Assembly: GCF_947252345.1 (NCBI RefSeq)
Contig: NZ_CAMXVC010000002.1
Span: forward strand, 25,677 to 89,676
DNA from: an uncultured Finegoldia sp.
GTDB taxonomy: Bacteria; Bacillota; Clostridia; Tissierellales; Peptoniphilaceae
DNA length: 64,000 nucleotides
Direction: 5' to 3'
Part shown: piece after piece, positions 25,692 to 34,059 of the stretch
Position numbering within the stretch: the first letter of the stretch is position 1
How the letters are laid out: each line of letters begins with the position of its first letter
Position numbers and translations under genes: made by a program
Notes under the pieces: generated by a model
Database searches by the model: none
What the model saw: only the letters and a program-made list of their open reading frames with translations
Told to the model about the DNA's origin: nothing

Positions 25692-25740
25692 AAGAAGTGC
25701 AAAATTTGAATCAATTTCAAAAATTTGCACTTCTTATTTT
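25692..25740. terminator. Bidirectional terminator between rimI-tsaD and glmS
   Basis: Perfect 12-bp outer stem (25692-25703 with 25724-25735), extended by an AT-rich inner part; A run on the left and T run on the right serve both convergent genes. Confidence 0.88.
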
Positions 25741-27561
25741 TTATTCTACTGTAACTGATTTAGCCAAGTTACGAGGCTTATCTACATCTAATCCTTTTTT
25801 CAAAGAAGTGTAATAGCCCAATAATTGTTCAGGAATTACGGAAAGTATCGGATACAACAAATCCAAAGTCTTAGGAATGAAGATTATTTCTTCGGAGAAA
25901 TCTTTCATTGAATCATTTCCTTCGACAGTGATTGTAAATACCTTTGCTCCTCTTGTAACGACTTCTTGAACATTTGATATGGTTTTTTCAGCTAGTTTTG
26001 ATTGCGTAATCACAGACAAAGCAGGCGTATCTTTTTCTATCAAAGCAATAGAACCGTGTTTCAATTCACCGGCAGGAAAAGCTTCGGTGTGAATGTAAGA
26101 AATCTCTTTTAGTTTTAAAGCGCCTTCTTTTACACTCAAAAAGTCAAGCCCACGACCTATGAAAAACATAGAATTGTCATTTTTGATTAAATCGGCAATT
26201 TTTTCTGTGATAGGTTCACATTTCAAAGCCTGTTTGATTTTTTCAGGCATCCTTTCCAACTCGTCGATGTATTTTGAATAATCAGAATCTGTTATTCTGT
26301 CTAATTTTTTTGCAAAATCCAACGCCAACATTATCATTGTAACCAACTGAGAAATGTATGCTTTAGTACTTGCTACTGCAATTTCAGGGCCGGCTAACGT
26401 GTAGATTACCTTGTCAGCTTCTCTTGCGATGGATGAACCAACGACATTTGTAACTGCCAAGACAGTGGCGTTTTTGTTTTTCGATTCACGAAGAGCAGCT
26501 AATGTGTCAGCGGTCTCGCCGGATTGAGAAATCAAAATAACAAGAGTTTTTTCATCGATAAATGGGTCATTGTATCTAAACTCAGATGCAATATCTGTAA
26601 TTACAGGTATTTTTGCGAGTTTTTCGATTGCGACCTTGCCAACTTCTCCAGCGTGAAAAGCAGTACCACATGCGACGATGTAGACCTTGTTGATATTTTT
26701 TAATTCATCTTTTGACAAGGAATTTTCGTCGAAATCTATCAAATTCTTTTTGACATTGTGCTTCAAAGTTTCTTTTACAACTTCGGGCTGTTCGTTTATT
26801 TCCTTTAACATAAAGTGCTTGTAGCCACCCTTACTAGCCTGATCCAATGTCATATTTACAGTTTTAACTTCTCTATCAATTTTTTCGAAGTTTTTATCGT
26901 AAATAGTGTAGCCTTTCTTGTCAATCTCAACGACATCACCATTTTCTAAATACACAATATCTCTTGTGTATTTCAAAACGGAAGGAATATCACTTGCGAG
27001 AATGATTCCGTCATCGCATTTTGCAAGAATCAACGGAGATTCTTTTCTCACAGCGATTAATTTGTCCTTCTCATACTCTGAAACAATTCCCAACGCATAA
27101 GCGCCCTTTAATCTGTTGACTGTAGATTTTACAGCTTCTAACAAACTGTCCTTATAGTAATGGCTAATCAAAGCAACGACAATTTCGGTGTCTGTCGTGG
27201 ATTTGAATTTATAACCATAACCTTCCATTTCTTTTTTTAATTCTTTGTAATTTTCGATAATACCGTTGTGAACAACAGAAAACTTCCCGTCAGAACTTAC
27301 TTGTGGGTGAGCGTTGATTTCATTTGGCTCGCCATGAGTTGCCCATCTGATATGACCGATTCCAATATTTGCATTTTTATCAATCTCATCAATAGAATCT
27401 ATTAAATTTTGCAATTTTCCTTTTCTTTTTACCGTTTCAATCTTGTCTGTAACAACAGAAATTCCGCTTGAATCATATCCTCTGTATTCCAGTGATTCGA
27501 GTCCGTTTAATATGACTTCAACAGCAGATTTCTCGCCATTATAGCAAACTATTCCGCACAT
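25741..27561 (-). CDS. glmS: Glutamine-fructose-6-phosphate aminotransferase
   Basis: Makes glucosamine-6-phosphate from fructose-6-P and glutamine, first step to UDP-GlcNAc. 606 residues. The N-terminal Ntn glutaminase domain begins 'MCGIVCYNG' with catalytic Cys after the Met; 'GIGHIRWATHGEPNEINAHPQ' and 'HNGIIENY' follow. Then two SIS isomerase domains ('CGTAFHAGEVGKVAIEKL', 'SQSGETADTLAALRE', 'GRGLDFLSVKEGALKLKEISYIHTEAF') and the C-terminal 'DKPRNLAKSVTVE'. The start at 27561 is fixed by the catalytic Cys and GGAGGTAAATTT; an upstream in-frame ATG at 27597 is wrong. Controlled by the ribozyme in its leader. Confidence 0.98.
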   Translation of the reverse strand: MCGIVCYNGEKSAVEVILNGLESLEYRGYDSSGISVVTDKIETVKRKGKLQNLIDSIDEIDKNANIGIGHIRWATHGEPNEINAHPQVSSDGKFSVVHNGIIENYKELKKEMEGYGYKFKSTTDTEIVVALISHYYKDSLLEAVKSTVNRLKGAYALGIVSEYEKDKLIAVRKESPLILAKCDDGIILASDIPSVLKYTRDIVYLENGDVVEIDKKGYTIYDKNFEKIDREVKTVNMTLDQASKGGYKHFMLKEINEQPEVVKETLKHNVKKNLIDFDENSLSKDELKNINKVYIVACGTAFHAGEVGKVAIEKLAKIPVITDIASEFRYNDPFIDEKTLVILISQSGETADTLAALRESKNKNATVLAVTNVVGSSIAREADKVIYTLAGPEIAVASTKAYISQLVTMIMLALDFAKKLDRITDSDYSKYIDELERMPEKIKQALKCEPITEKIADLIKNDNSMFFIGRGLDFLSVKEGALKLKEISYIHTEAFPAGELKHGSIALIEKDTPALSVITQSKLAEKTISNVQEVVTRGAKVFTITVEGNDSMKDFSEEIIFIPKTLDLLYPILSVIPEQLLGYYTSLKKGLDVDKPRNLAKSVTVE

Positions 27562-27604
27562 AAATTTACCTCCAAATTTTTTCGAGATACACTTCATTTT
27601 TTTT

Positions 27605-27720
27605 GTTTCAAAATCACTTTTGAACTTTGTTAAATGCTAAGGCTGTGTGACCTATAGAGCTCCCGCCGAATACTTCGATAACTCTATCCCTCGTTAACCT
27701 AAAAAAGGTCTGGCGCTTTG
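27605..27720 (-). ncRNA. glmS ribozyme (glucosamine-6-phosphate-activated, self-cleaving)
   Basis: On the - strand the leader holds the ribozyme core: AAGCGCCAGACC at the 5' side (cleavage expected just before the G at 27716), then GGTTAACGAGGG, ATAGAGTTATCGAAGTATTCGGCGGGAGCTCTAT in two halves, and the P4/P4.1 tail GTCACACAGCC with AACAAAGTTCAAAAG. Cleavage with GlcN6P as cofactor exposes the glmS message to decay, giving feedback on wall-sugar synthesis. The boundaries are approximate. Confidence 0.95.
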
Positions 27721-27740
27721 TCCTTTTTATCTCTTGAGTT

Positions 27741-27769
27741 ATTATATCAAATAAAAATTCTAGTGTAAA
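27741..27769 (-). promoter_or_regulatory. glmS promoter
   Basis: On the - strand TTTACA (27764-27769), 17-bp spacer, TATAAT (27741-27746) with TGA extension. Transcription would start ~20 nt before the ribozyme core. Confidence 0.8.
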
Positions 27770-27919
27770 TTTTATTGGAAAATTGCAATAATTTCGCAAC
27801 AACCAAAAAAAACTTTGCAATTAATGTAAAAGATTGCGAAGAAAAATAAAATTTTTGAAACAAACAAGAACATTTTTGTAACAAATTAAAAAGATTTTGA
27901 AAATAAATATTGATTAGTC

Positions 27920-27978
27920 TTGACAATAATTTTCTTTATCAATATAATAACAGTGCAATAAATTTAAACGTTTAAATT
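27920..27978 (+). promoter_or_regulatory. feo operon promoter with an 18-bp perfect palindrome
   Basis: Consensus TTGACA (27920-27925), 17-bp spacer, TATAAT (27943-27948). A perfect palindrome AATTTAAACGTTTAAATT occupies 27961-27978, between the start site and the ribosome site, a position suited to a repressor operator. A metal-responsive regulator is the natural guess, but the sequence is not a textbook Fur or DtxR box. The rest of the 27770-27919 gap shows nothing. Confidence 0.75.
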
Positions 27979-27991
27979 GAGGGTGATTTTT

Positions 27992-28219
27992 ATGAATTTG
28001 GCAATAGCGCCACTGAACCAGGATTTTGAAATTATCAAAATCAAGAAGATAAAAGATGAATCACAAAAAAAGCTATTGAATAATATGGGATTCATTGAAG
28101 GAGCCGTTATAACTGTTGTTTCTGAAAATTTTGGAAATTTAATAGTTAAAATAAAAGGGTCAAGAGTAGCTATCGGAAAAGATTTAGCTACGAGGATTGA
28201 AGTCAATTCTATTGGTTAA
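27992..28219 (+). CDS. FeoA-type small protein (first copy)
   Basis: 75 residues with an SH3-like FeoA fold: 'IAPLNQDFEIIKIK', 'LLNNMGFIEGAVITVVSENFGNLIVKIKGSRVAIGKDLATRIEV'. FeoA binds FeoB and supports ferrous iron uptake. ATG 27992 follows GAGGGTGAT; a TTG at 27977 is inside the palindrome and rejected. Fifteen nt separate it from a second feoA. Confidence 0.9.
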   Translation: MNLAIAPLNQDFEIIKIKKIKDESQKKLLNNMGFIEGAVITVVSENFGNLIVKIKGSRVAIGKDLATRIEVNSIG

Positions 28220-28234
28220 AAGGAGGGTATATAA

Positions 28235-28477
28235 GTGGATAATGAATTGAATCTGAAGAATGCCGAAGTAGGTTCTTACTACAGAATCGTCAAGATTTTG
28301 GGTAAAGGTCCTGTAAAAAGAAGAATTATGGATATGGGCATTACAAAAAATGTAGAAATCTACATTAGAAAGGTTGCACCTTTGGGAGATCCGGTTCAAA
28401 TCAATTTAAGAGGATATGAATTGAGTCTTAGAAAAGGCGATGCAGAAAATATTTTAATTGAAAAAATAAATAAATAA
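28235..28477 (+). CDS. FeoA-type small protein (second copy)
   Basis: 80 residues starting with GTG 28235 behind AAAGGAGGG. 'GSYYRIVKILGKGPVKRRIMDMGITKNVEIYIRKVAPLGDPVQINLRGYELSLRKGDAENI' is the standard FeoA pattern and is closer to consensus than the first copy. Fifteen nt before feoB, so it is probably the canonical FeoA; the first may have a separate or heteromeric role. Confidence 0.93.
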   Translation: MDNELNLKNAEVGSYYRIVKILGKGPVKRRIMDMGITKNVEIYIRKVAPLGDPVQINLRGYELSLRKGDAENILIEKINK

Positions 28478-28491
28478 TTTTAGGAGGACTT

Positions 28492-30621
28492 ATGTCTATT
28501 AGAATAGCGTTAGCTGGTAACCCTAACAGTGGTAAATCTACATTATTTAACGCTTTGACAGGTTCCAACCAATACGTTGGTAACTGGCCAGGTGTTACTG
28601 TAGAAAAAAAAGAGGGTAGTTTAAAGAAAAAAAAGGAGATTAAAATTACCGACTTACCAGGTATTTATTCTTTATCTCCATATACTTTGGAAGAAGTAGT
28701 CAGCAGAAATTATCTTATCAACGAAAAACCTGATGTAATCATCAACGTTATAGATGCGTCTAACATCGAAAGAAACTTGTACTTATCAACTCAATTATCA
28801 GAAATTGGAATACCAATGGTGTTAGCATTTAACATGATGGATGTTGTCAAAAAAAACAACGATAAGATAGATACAAAGTTGATTACAGAAAAAATTGGAG
28901 TTCCTATTGTCGAAGTATCGGCATTAAAGAAACAAAATCTTGATGAATTGATTGCTGTTGCAGAAAAACAAGCGACAAGTCAACCAAAATTAATCAGCGA
29001 TTTTAGTGAAAAAATTGAAAATGTACTAACAGAAATTGAAAACAGCGTAGAGTTTATTAAAAATTCTGATGCTAAAAGATGGTTTGCTATTAAAGCTTTG
29101 GAAAGAGACGAAAAAGCTATGCAAGCCGTAACAATGACTCCAGACGAAAAAGCGAGAGTAGAATCAATCGTGTCAACTGTTGAAGATGAAATGGATGATG
29201 ACGGTGAATCTATAATCACAGACGAAAGATATTCATTTATAACATCATTGACAACTAAGGCAGTTAAAAAAGGTAGAACTGGTTTAACTGTCAGTGATAA
29301 AATCGATAGAATTGTTACAAACAGATTTTTGGCATTGCCAATTTTCGTGTTGATAATGATGGCAGTTTACTACATTGCAGTTAAAGTTGTCGGTGGTCCT
29401 CCATTCCACGATTGGTGGGCAGATGTTGTAATGGGAAGTGAATTAGCTGATTTAGCTACAAAAGGATTAGAAGTAATTGGAACTAGCGAATGGTTGACAA
29501 GCCTTGTAGTAGATGGTATTGTTGCCGGTGTTGGTGCAGTATTGGGATTCTTGCCTATGATTGCAACACTAGAATTATTGCTTGCTATTTTGGAAGATAT
29601 CGGATATATGTCAAGAATTGCATTTATATTAGATAGAATGTTCAGAAAATTTGGTTTATCTGGTAAATCATTTATTCCGATTTTGATTGGTACTGGTTGT
29701 TCAGTTCCAGGAATTATGGCAACAAGAACTATTGAAAATGAAAACGACAGAAAAATGACTATAATCGTTGCATCATTTATGCCTTGCGGTGCAAAAACAG
29801 AAATTATAGCATTATTTGCAGCAGCAATTTTCGGTCAGTGGTGGTTTGCTCCATTATTGTATTTTACAGGAATTTTGGCAGTAATAATCAGTGGTCTTAT
29901 TTTGAAGAAAACAAAAGCATTCTCTGGTGAACCTGCTCCATTCGTAATGGAACTTCCTGAATATCATACACCAACTGTTTCAAATTTTTTGCGTGTGACT
30001 TGGGATAGAACTAAATCATTTATCATAAAAGCAGGTACAATCATCTTAGTTGCATCAATCTGCGTATGGTTCTTGCAAAACATATCTGTTAAGGGAGAAT
30101 TTGTTCATTTCGACGATAACAGTACTGATACTATATTGGCTTATATCGGAAAAATATTCGCTCCATTATTTGCTCCATTGGGATTCGGTAACTGGACAGC
30201 AACTGTTGCAAGTTTCTTAGGAACAGTTGCAAAAGAAATGGTAGTCAGCGTTTACGGTATCGTATCAGGCGTTGGTGATGATGCAGACAAGGTAGCGACT
30301 TTGGTAAAGGCTCACTTCACAATTGCATCTGCATTGAGCTTCTTGATTTTCAACCAATTAACAGTTCCTTGCTTCGCAGCAGTAGGTGCAATAAAAGAAG
30401 AAATGAACTCAGGAAAATGGACAGCATTTGCAATTTGTTATCAAATCGTATTTGCTTATATAATTTCATTTATGGTATATCAATTCCTAAATGTACTAGT
30501 ATTGAAACAAGCATTCACATTGAGCACTGGAATTGCAGTTGTAGTATTAGTGGCAATGTTGTACTTGATATTTAGAAAAGATAAATACAAACACAATGAA
30601 TCAAAAAGAGCAGTACAATAG
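28492..30621 (+). CDS. feoB: Ferrous iron transporter B
   Basis: Main Fe(II) uptake permease. 709 residues: N-terminal GTPase with G1 'GNPNSGKST' (residues 9-17), G2/Switch I 'NWPGVTVEKKEG', G3 'DLPGIYSL', G4 'NMMD', G5-like 'VSAL'; a helical GDI-like region (~165-265); then a transmembrane core with the two Gate motifs, including 'GTGCSVPGIMATRTIENENDRKMT' and 'FMPCGAK', and the C-terminal 'NQLTVPCFAAVGAIKEE'. Conserved Cys residues of both gates are present. Middle of a four-gene feo operon. Confidence 0.97.
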   Translation: MSIRIALAGNPNSGKSTLFNALTGSNQYVGNWPGVTVEKKEGSLKKKKEIKITDLPGIYSLSPYTLEEVVSRNYLINEKPDVIINVIDASNIERNLYLSTQLSEIGIPMVLAFNMMDVVKKNNDKIDTKLITEKIGVPIVEVSALKKQNLDELIAVAEKQATSQPKLISDFSEKIENVLTEIENSVEFIKNSDAKRWFAIKALERDEKAMQAVTMTPDEKARVESIVSTVEDEMDDDGESIITDERYSFITSLTTKAVKKGRTGLTVSDKIDRIVTNRFLALPIFVLIMMAVYYIAVKVVGGPPFHDWWADVVMGSELADLATKGLEVIGTSEWLTSLVVDGIVAGVGAVLGFLPMIATLELLLAILEDIGYMSRIAFILDRMFRKFGLSGKSFIPILIGTGCSVPGIMATRTIENENDRKMTIIVASFMPCGAKTEIIALFAAAIFGQWWFAPLLYFTGILAVIISGLILKKTKAFSGEPAPFVMELPEYHTPTVSNFLRVTWDRTKSFIIKAGTIILVASICVWFLQNISVKGEFVHFDDNSTDTILAYIGKIFAPLFAPLGFGNWTATVASFLGTVAKEMVVSVYGIVSGVGDDADKVATLVKAHFTIASALSFLIFNQLTVPCFAAVGAIKEEMNSGKWTAFAICYQIVFAYIISFMVYQFLNVLVLKQAFTLSTGIAVVVLVAMLYLIFRKDKYKHNESKRAVQ

Positions 30622-30648
30622 AGTTAAAATTTAAAAGAAGGTGATTTT

Positions 30649-30786
30649 TTGAACATTGCAGATATAGTAGTATTAATTGTAATTGCGGTTGCAGTTGTTT
30701 TTGCAATACGTCATATTATAAAAAAAGGTGGAAGCTGTGATTGCGGATCCGGTTCTTGTCCACATTCTAAAAATTATGACAAATAA
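30649..30786 (+). CDS. FeoB-associated Cys-rich membrane protein
   Basis: A 45-residue protein starting with TTG 30649 behind GAAGGTGAT. One N-terminal helix ('IVVLIVIAVAVVFAI') then a basic stop-transfer and a Cys-rich tail 'GGSCDCGSGSCPHSK' with three Cys in CxCx4C spacing. Small proteins of this kind follow feoB in many Firmicutes and may bind iron at the inner face or protect FeoB; the function is not established. Ends at the feo terminator. Confidence 0.85.
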   Translation: MNIADIVVLIVIAVAVVFAIRHIIKKGGSCDCGSGSCPHSKNYDK

Positions 30787-30792
30787 AAAAAT

Positions 30793-30819
30793 AAGCGTGG
30801 TCTAATACAGACCACGCTT
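30793..30819. terminator. Bidirectional terminator, feo / AraC-type gene
   Basis: Perfect 11-bp stem (30793-30803 with 30809-30819), 5-base loop. The last codons of the convergent minus-strand gene lie inside it. Confidence 0.88.
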
Positions 30820-31464
30820 TGTTATTGTGCGAAATTTTTTGGGAGTGACTTTTTTTATGTTCTTAAATTGTTGACAAAAATAAGAATCGGATTTGAAACC
30901 GACAGATTTTGAAATCTCCGTTATAGATTTATCGGTATTAGTCAACAATAAAATGCTTTTTTCAATTCTAAATGTATTCAAAATATTTGGAAGATTTGTT
31001 CCAGTATTCTGCGCAATCAATGTCGACAAATAACTTCTTGAAACGTGAAATTGTTCTGATAAAATATCCAACGAGATTTTCTTGTCACAGTTGTTGTAGA
31101 TGTAATCAAGAGCTCTTTTTATCAGAGGGTTTTCACATCCTTTTGTGAAAATATCTTGATTTGATGAATAATAGTCCACAATTTCAAAAAGAACATTGCG
31201 TAAATTTTTAGATTCGCAGTTTTCTATTTTAAAAAGAAATTTATTTTTTGTTTTCTCTTGTAATTTTAATTTTTCTTCATCATTTGTGTTTTTTAATTGA
31301 TTCCAGAAAAAAATTCCCAATAATTGAATAATGGTGTTTTTATTATTTCTCGGATTGGATTCGGAATCGTCCCAATTTTTACTCAACTCATCCGCGTATT
31401 CGTTGGCTTGTTCATTTAGCTTTAACAAAACAGCGTTGATTAAATTTGACTGAAGCGTAATCAT
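30802..31464 (-). CDS. AraC-family transcriptional regulator
   Basis: 220 residues. The C-terminal ~100 form the two-HTH AraC/XylS DNA-binding domain: 'NPLIKRALDYIYNNCDKKISLDILSEQFHVSRSYLS', 'FRIEKSILLLTNTDKSITEISKSVGFKSDSYFCQQFKNIKKVTPKKFR'. The N-terminal ~110 residues are helical, acidic and match no sensor I recognise. Promoter on the - strand: TTGCTT (31527-31532)-18-TATAAT (31503-31508). Divergent from the CWB2 gene with a ~130-bp shared control region, so that gene is a likely target; convergent with feo. Confidence 0.88.
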   Translation of the reverse strand: MITLQSNLINAVLLKLNEQANEYADELSKNWDDSESNPRNNKNTIIQLLGIFFWNQLKNTNDEEKLKLQEKTKNKFLFKIENCESKNLRNVLFEIVDYYSSNQDIFTKGCENPLIKRALDYIYNNCDKKISLDILSEQFHVSRSYLSTLIAQNTGTNLPNILNTFRIEKSILLLTNTDKSITEISKSVGFKSDSYFCQQFKNIKKVTPKKFRTITKRGLY

Positions 31465-31502
31465 ATTTCAAATCCTTTCGTTTGTTTTGAATCTATATGT
31501 TT

Positions 31503-31532
31503 ATTATATAACTAAATCGTACAAATAAGCAA
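31503..31532 (-). promoter_or_regulatory. Promoter of the AraC-type gene
   Basis: TTGCTT (31527-31532), 18-bp spacer, TATAAT (31503-31508) on the - strand. Confidence 0.6.
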
Positions 31533-31546
31533 GAATTAACAATTTT

Positions 31547-31576
31547 TTGCAAAAACTTGCTGTTTTAATATATAAT
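31547..31576 (+). promoter_or_regulatory. Promoter of the CWB2 gene
   Basis: TTGCAA (31547-31552), 18-bp spacer, TATAAT (31571-31576); the -10 ends 18 nt before the ATG, so the leader is minimal. Confidence 0.6.
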
Positions 31577-31593
31577 TATTGAAAGAGGTAAAT

Positions 31594-32574
31594 ATGAAAA
31601 AATTTTTGATTTTTTGTCTGTGCTTTTTGTTTTTGTCTACAAAATCTAAAGCAGATGGCGATTTGAAATTAGACAAGTCAATAATAGAAGATTATTCTGA
31701 TTTGTCGGTACAATTGAATAAAGAGATGTTCAATAAAATTCCAAATCTTGTCATAGTCAATGAAAAAAAAGAAAGCGATGTTATTAGTGCGTTGAGCTTT
31801 GCGTATAAGAATAAATCAGCCATTATGCTGATAAAAAATGACGGTGACTATGTTAAGGAAGACAGCCCTATATTAAATGAAACAATTAGATTAAAAGCCA
31901 AGAACGTATACATTATTGGTGGGGAAAAGTCTGTTTGTGAAAAAGTGTCCGACAATCTCAAACTGAAAGGTCTTTTAGTTACAAGAATTGATGGCAAAAA
32001 CAGATTCGAAGTTGCAAAAAACGTGATAAAAGAAAACACCAATCTCAATCCCACGGACACACTAGTAATTAGTGATAGTTCTAATTTTAGTTATGTGAGT
32101 GCAAAAATCGGTAGCTATTTAAAAAATGGATTTGCGATTTCATTTGTCAATGGTAAAAAATTCGACGATTCCATTATAAAGTTAGCTATTGACAGGGGGA
32201 TTTCCAAGGTGATAATTGATCAACCTTATTCGGTTGTAGGTAAGATTTACGATGATAAATTAAAAGAAAATGGATTCAAAGTAATTAGAAACGATTATAA
32301 GTCGGTGTATGAGGCGAATTTTTCACAAAATTCTGGAATAAATTATTCGAAAATAATATTCACAGACTATAAAGATACAAGGGCAACGCTGCTTTCGAGT
32401 TATGTATGTATAAGTAAAAACTACGTAAATGTTTTGGTAAATGAAGGAAATGTTGACAAGACGACCAATAAATTGCTATCCACGTCAACAAAACCTGCAG
32501 TATATATAGGAAGAAGTGAGTCTAATTTTACCAATTTAGCAAAAAAACTAGAATTATTTTATAAAATTGATTGA
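31594..32574 (+). CDS. Secreted cell-wall-binding repeat 2 (CWB2) protein
   Basis: 326 residues: signal peptide (hydrophobic core 4-17, exit near 'SKADG') and nothing else but three ~90-residue CWB2 (PF04122-type) units. The first shows the diagnostic 'AKNVYIIGGEKSVCEKVSDNLKLKG' and 'RIDGKNRFEVAKNVI'; the next two are more divergent ('TDTLVISDSSNFSYVSAKIGSYLKNG', 'SKVIIDQPYSVVGKIYDDKLKENGF'). CWB2 triplets anchor clostridial surface proteins noncovalently to wall polymers. There is no fused functional domain, so it may be a wall-associated structural or adaptor protein. Confidence 0.85.
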   Translation: MKKFLIFCLCFLFLSTKSKADGDLKLDKSIIEDYSDLSVQLNKEMFNKIPNLVIVNEKKESDVISALSFAYKNKSAIMLIKNDGDYVKEDSPILNETIRLKAKNVYIIGGEKSVCEKVSDNLKLKGLLVTRIDGKNRFEVAKNVIKENTNLNPTDTLVISDSSNFSYVSAKIGSYLKNGFAISFVNGKKFDDSIIKLAIDRGISKVIIDQPYSVVGKIYDDKLKENGFKVIRNDYKSVYEANFSQNSGINYSKIIFTDYKDTRATLLSSYVCISKNYVNVLVNEGNVDKTTNKLLSTSTKPAVYIGRSESNFTNLAKKLELFYKID

Positions 32575-32609
32575 AAACGAGTTGTTTTTACTTGATTTTT
32601 GCAAAAAAC

Positions 32610-32638
32610 TTTAAAAAAATTGCCATTTAGGGTATAAT
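32610..32638 (+). promoter_or_regulatory. Promoter of the tig-clpP-clpX block
   Basis: TTTAAA (32610-32615), 17-bp spacer, TATAAT (32633-32638). No CtsR or HrcA-type operator is seen in the ~70-nt leader. Confidence 0.6.
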
Positions 32639-32706
32639 ATTAGCTGGAATTTCTTTTTTTGAAGATGAAATTATTATAAATTTAAATAAAAAATTAGGAG
32701 GAAAGT

Positions 32707-34026
32707 ATGAGCGCAGAGCTTATAAGTAAAGAAAAAAACCAAGCGGTATTTACTAGTGTAATACCTGCGGAAGATTTCAATAATGCGATAGAGGAAAGTT
32801 ACAAAAAAAATAGATCCAGATTCAGTTTGAAAGGATTTAGAAAGGGCAAGGTTCCTAGAAAAATGTTGGAAAGAGCGTATGGCGAAGGATTATTCTACGA
32901 AGATGCTGTAAATCTTTTATTGCCAAGCCTTTATGAGAAAGCTATCGAAGAATTAGAATTAGAACCAGTTTCTCAACCAGAAATTGACCTTGACGATATC
33001 ACTGAAAACAATGATGTCAAAGTGAAGTTCACTGTTGATTTGAAGCCAGAGTTTGAATTGGGAGATTATTCTAATCTTAAAGCTGAAATCGAAGAATACA
33101 AAGTAACTGATTCTGATGTTGATATGAAAATAAAGCATGAACTTGAACACAATGCTAGAATGCAAGATGTTGAAGGAAGAGAAGCTAAAGAAAACGACAT
33201 TGTTTCTATCAATTTCAAAGGATTTGTCGGAGATAAAGCATTTGATGGTGGAGAAGCTGAAGATTATGAATTGACTCTAGGTTCACATACTTTCATTCCA
33301 GGTTTTGAAGAACAAATCATAGGTCACAATATCGGAGATGAATTTGACGTAAATGTTAAATTCCCAGAAGATTATCACGAAGCTTCTTTGAAGGGAAAGG
33401 ATGCTAAATTTGTTTGCAAAATCAATTCAATCAAAGAAAAAGTTATGCCTGAATTAGATGATGAATTTGTAAAAGATGTTTCTGAGTTTGACACATTGGA
33501 TGAATACAAAAAAGACATCAAAGAACACTTAGAAAAAGACAATGAACAAAGACTATTAGTAGAAAAACAAAACAAGTCTGTTGAAGCTTTGATTGATGTC
33601 ACTGAAATAGATGTTCCAGAATCAATGATTGACAATGAAGTAAATCGTCAATTCCAAGATTTCGCTAAGAGAGTTCAACAAATGGGACTTAACACTGAGC
33701 AATATTTCCAAATCACTAACTCAAAAGAAGAAGATGTTAAGAATGAATTGAGAGCTAATGCACAGTTGAAAGTAAAAGGCGATTTGGTATTGGAAAAATA
33801 CATTGAAAAAGAAAACATCGAATCAACAGAAGAAGAATTGGACGAACAATTAAAAGAATTTGCCAAAGTTTACGGAAAAGATGACGAAGAAAAATTCATC
33901 AACGATTTCAAAAACAGTCCAAATATCGAATTTTTGAAAGAAGACATCAAGAGAAAAAAAGCACTAGAAAAACTTGTAGAAAACACTAAATTTGAAACTA
34001 AAAAAGAAGAAAAATCAGATAAATAA
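32707..34026 (+). CDS. tig: Trigger factor
   Basis: Ribosome-associated chaperone and prolyl isomerase. 439 residues: N-terminal ribosome-binding domain with signature 'SLKGFRKGKVPRKMLERAYG' (the GFRxGxxP loop, residues ~38-50), FKBP-type PPIase domain (~155-240; 'DIVSINFKGFVGDKAFDGGEAEDYELTLGSHTFIPGFEEQIIG') and long helical C-terminal arms. TAGGAGGAAAGT ribosome site. First gene of the proteostasis block. Confidence 0.97.
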   Translation: MSAELISKEKNQAVFTSVIPAEDFNNAIEESYKKNRSRFSLKGFRKGKVPRKMLERAYGEGLFYEDAVNLLLPSLYEKAIEELELEPVSQPEIDLDDITENNDVKVKFTVDLKPEFELGDYSNLKAEIEEYKVTDSDVDMKIKHELEHNARMQDVEGREAKENDIVSINFKGFVGDKAFDGGEAEDYELTLGSHTFIPGFEEQIIGHNIGDEFDVNVKFPEDYHEASLKGKDAKFVCKINSIKEKVMPELDDEFVKDVSEFDTLDEYKKDIKEHLEKDNEQRLLVEKQNKSVEALIDVTEIDVPESMIDNEVNRQFQDFAKRVQQMGLNTEQYFQITNSKEEDVKNELRANAQLKVKGDLVLEKYIEKENIESTEEELDEQLKEFAKVYGKDDEEKFINDFKNSPNIEFLKEDIKRKKALEKLVENTKFETKKEEKSDK

Positions 34027-34059
34027 AATCCATTTAATTGGAAAATAGGAGGGTTATGT

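Noticed and set aside
27561..27597. GlmS starting at the upstream in-frame ATG (27597)
   Set aside because: The enzyme needs Cys directly after the initiator Met, which fixes the start at 27561 with GGAGGT in front.
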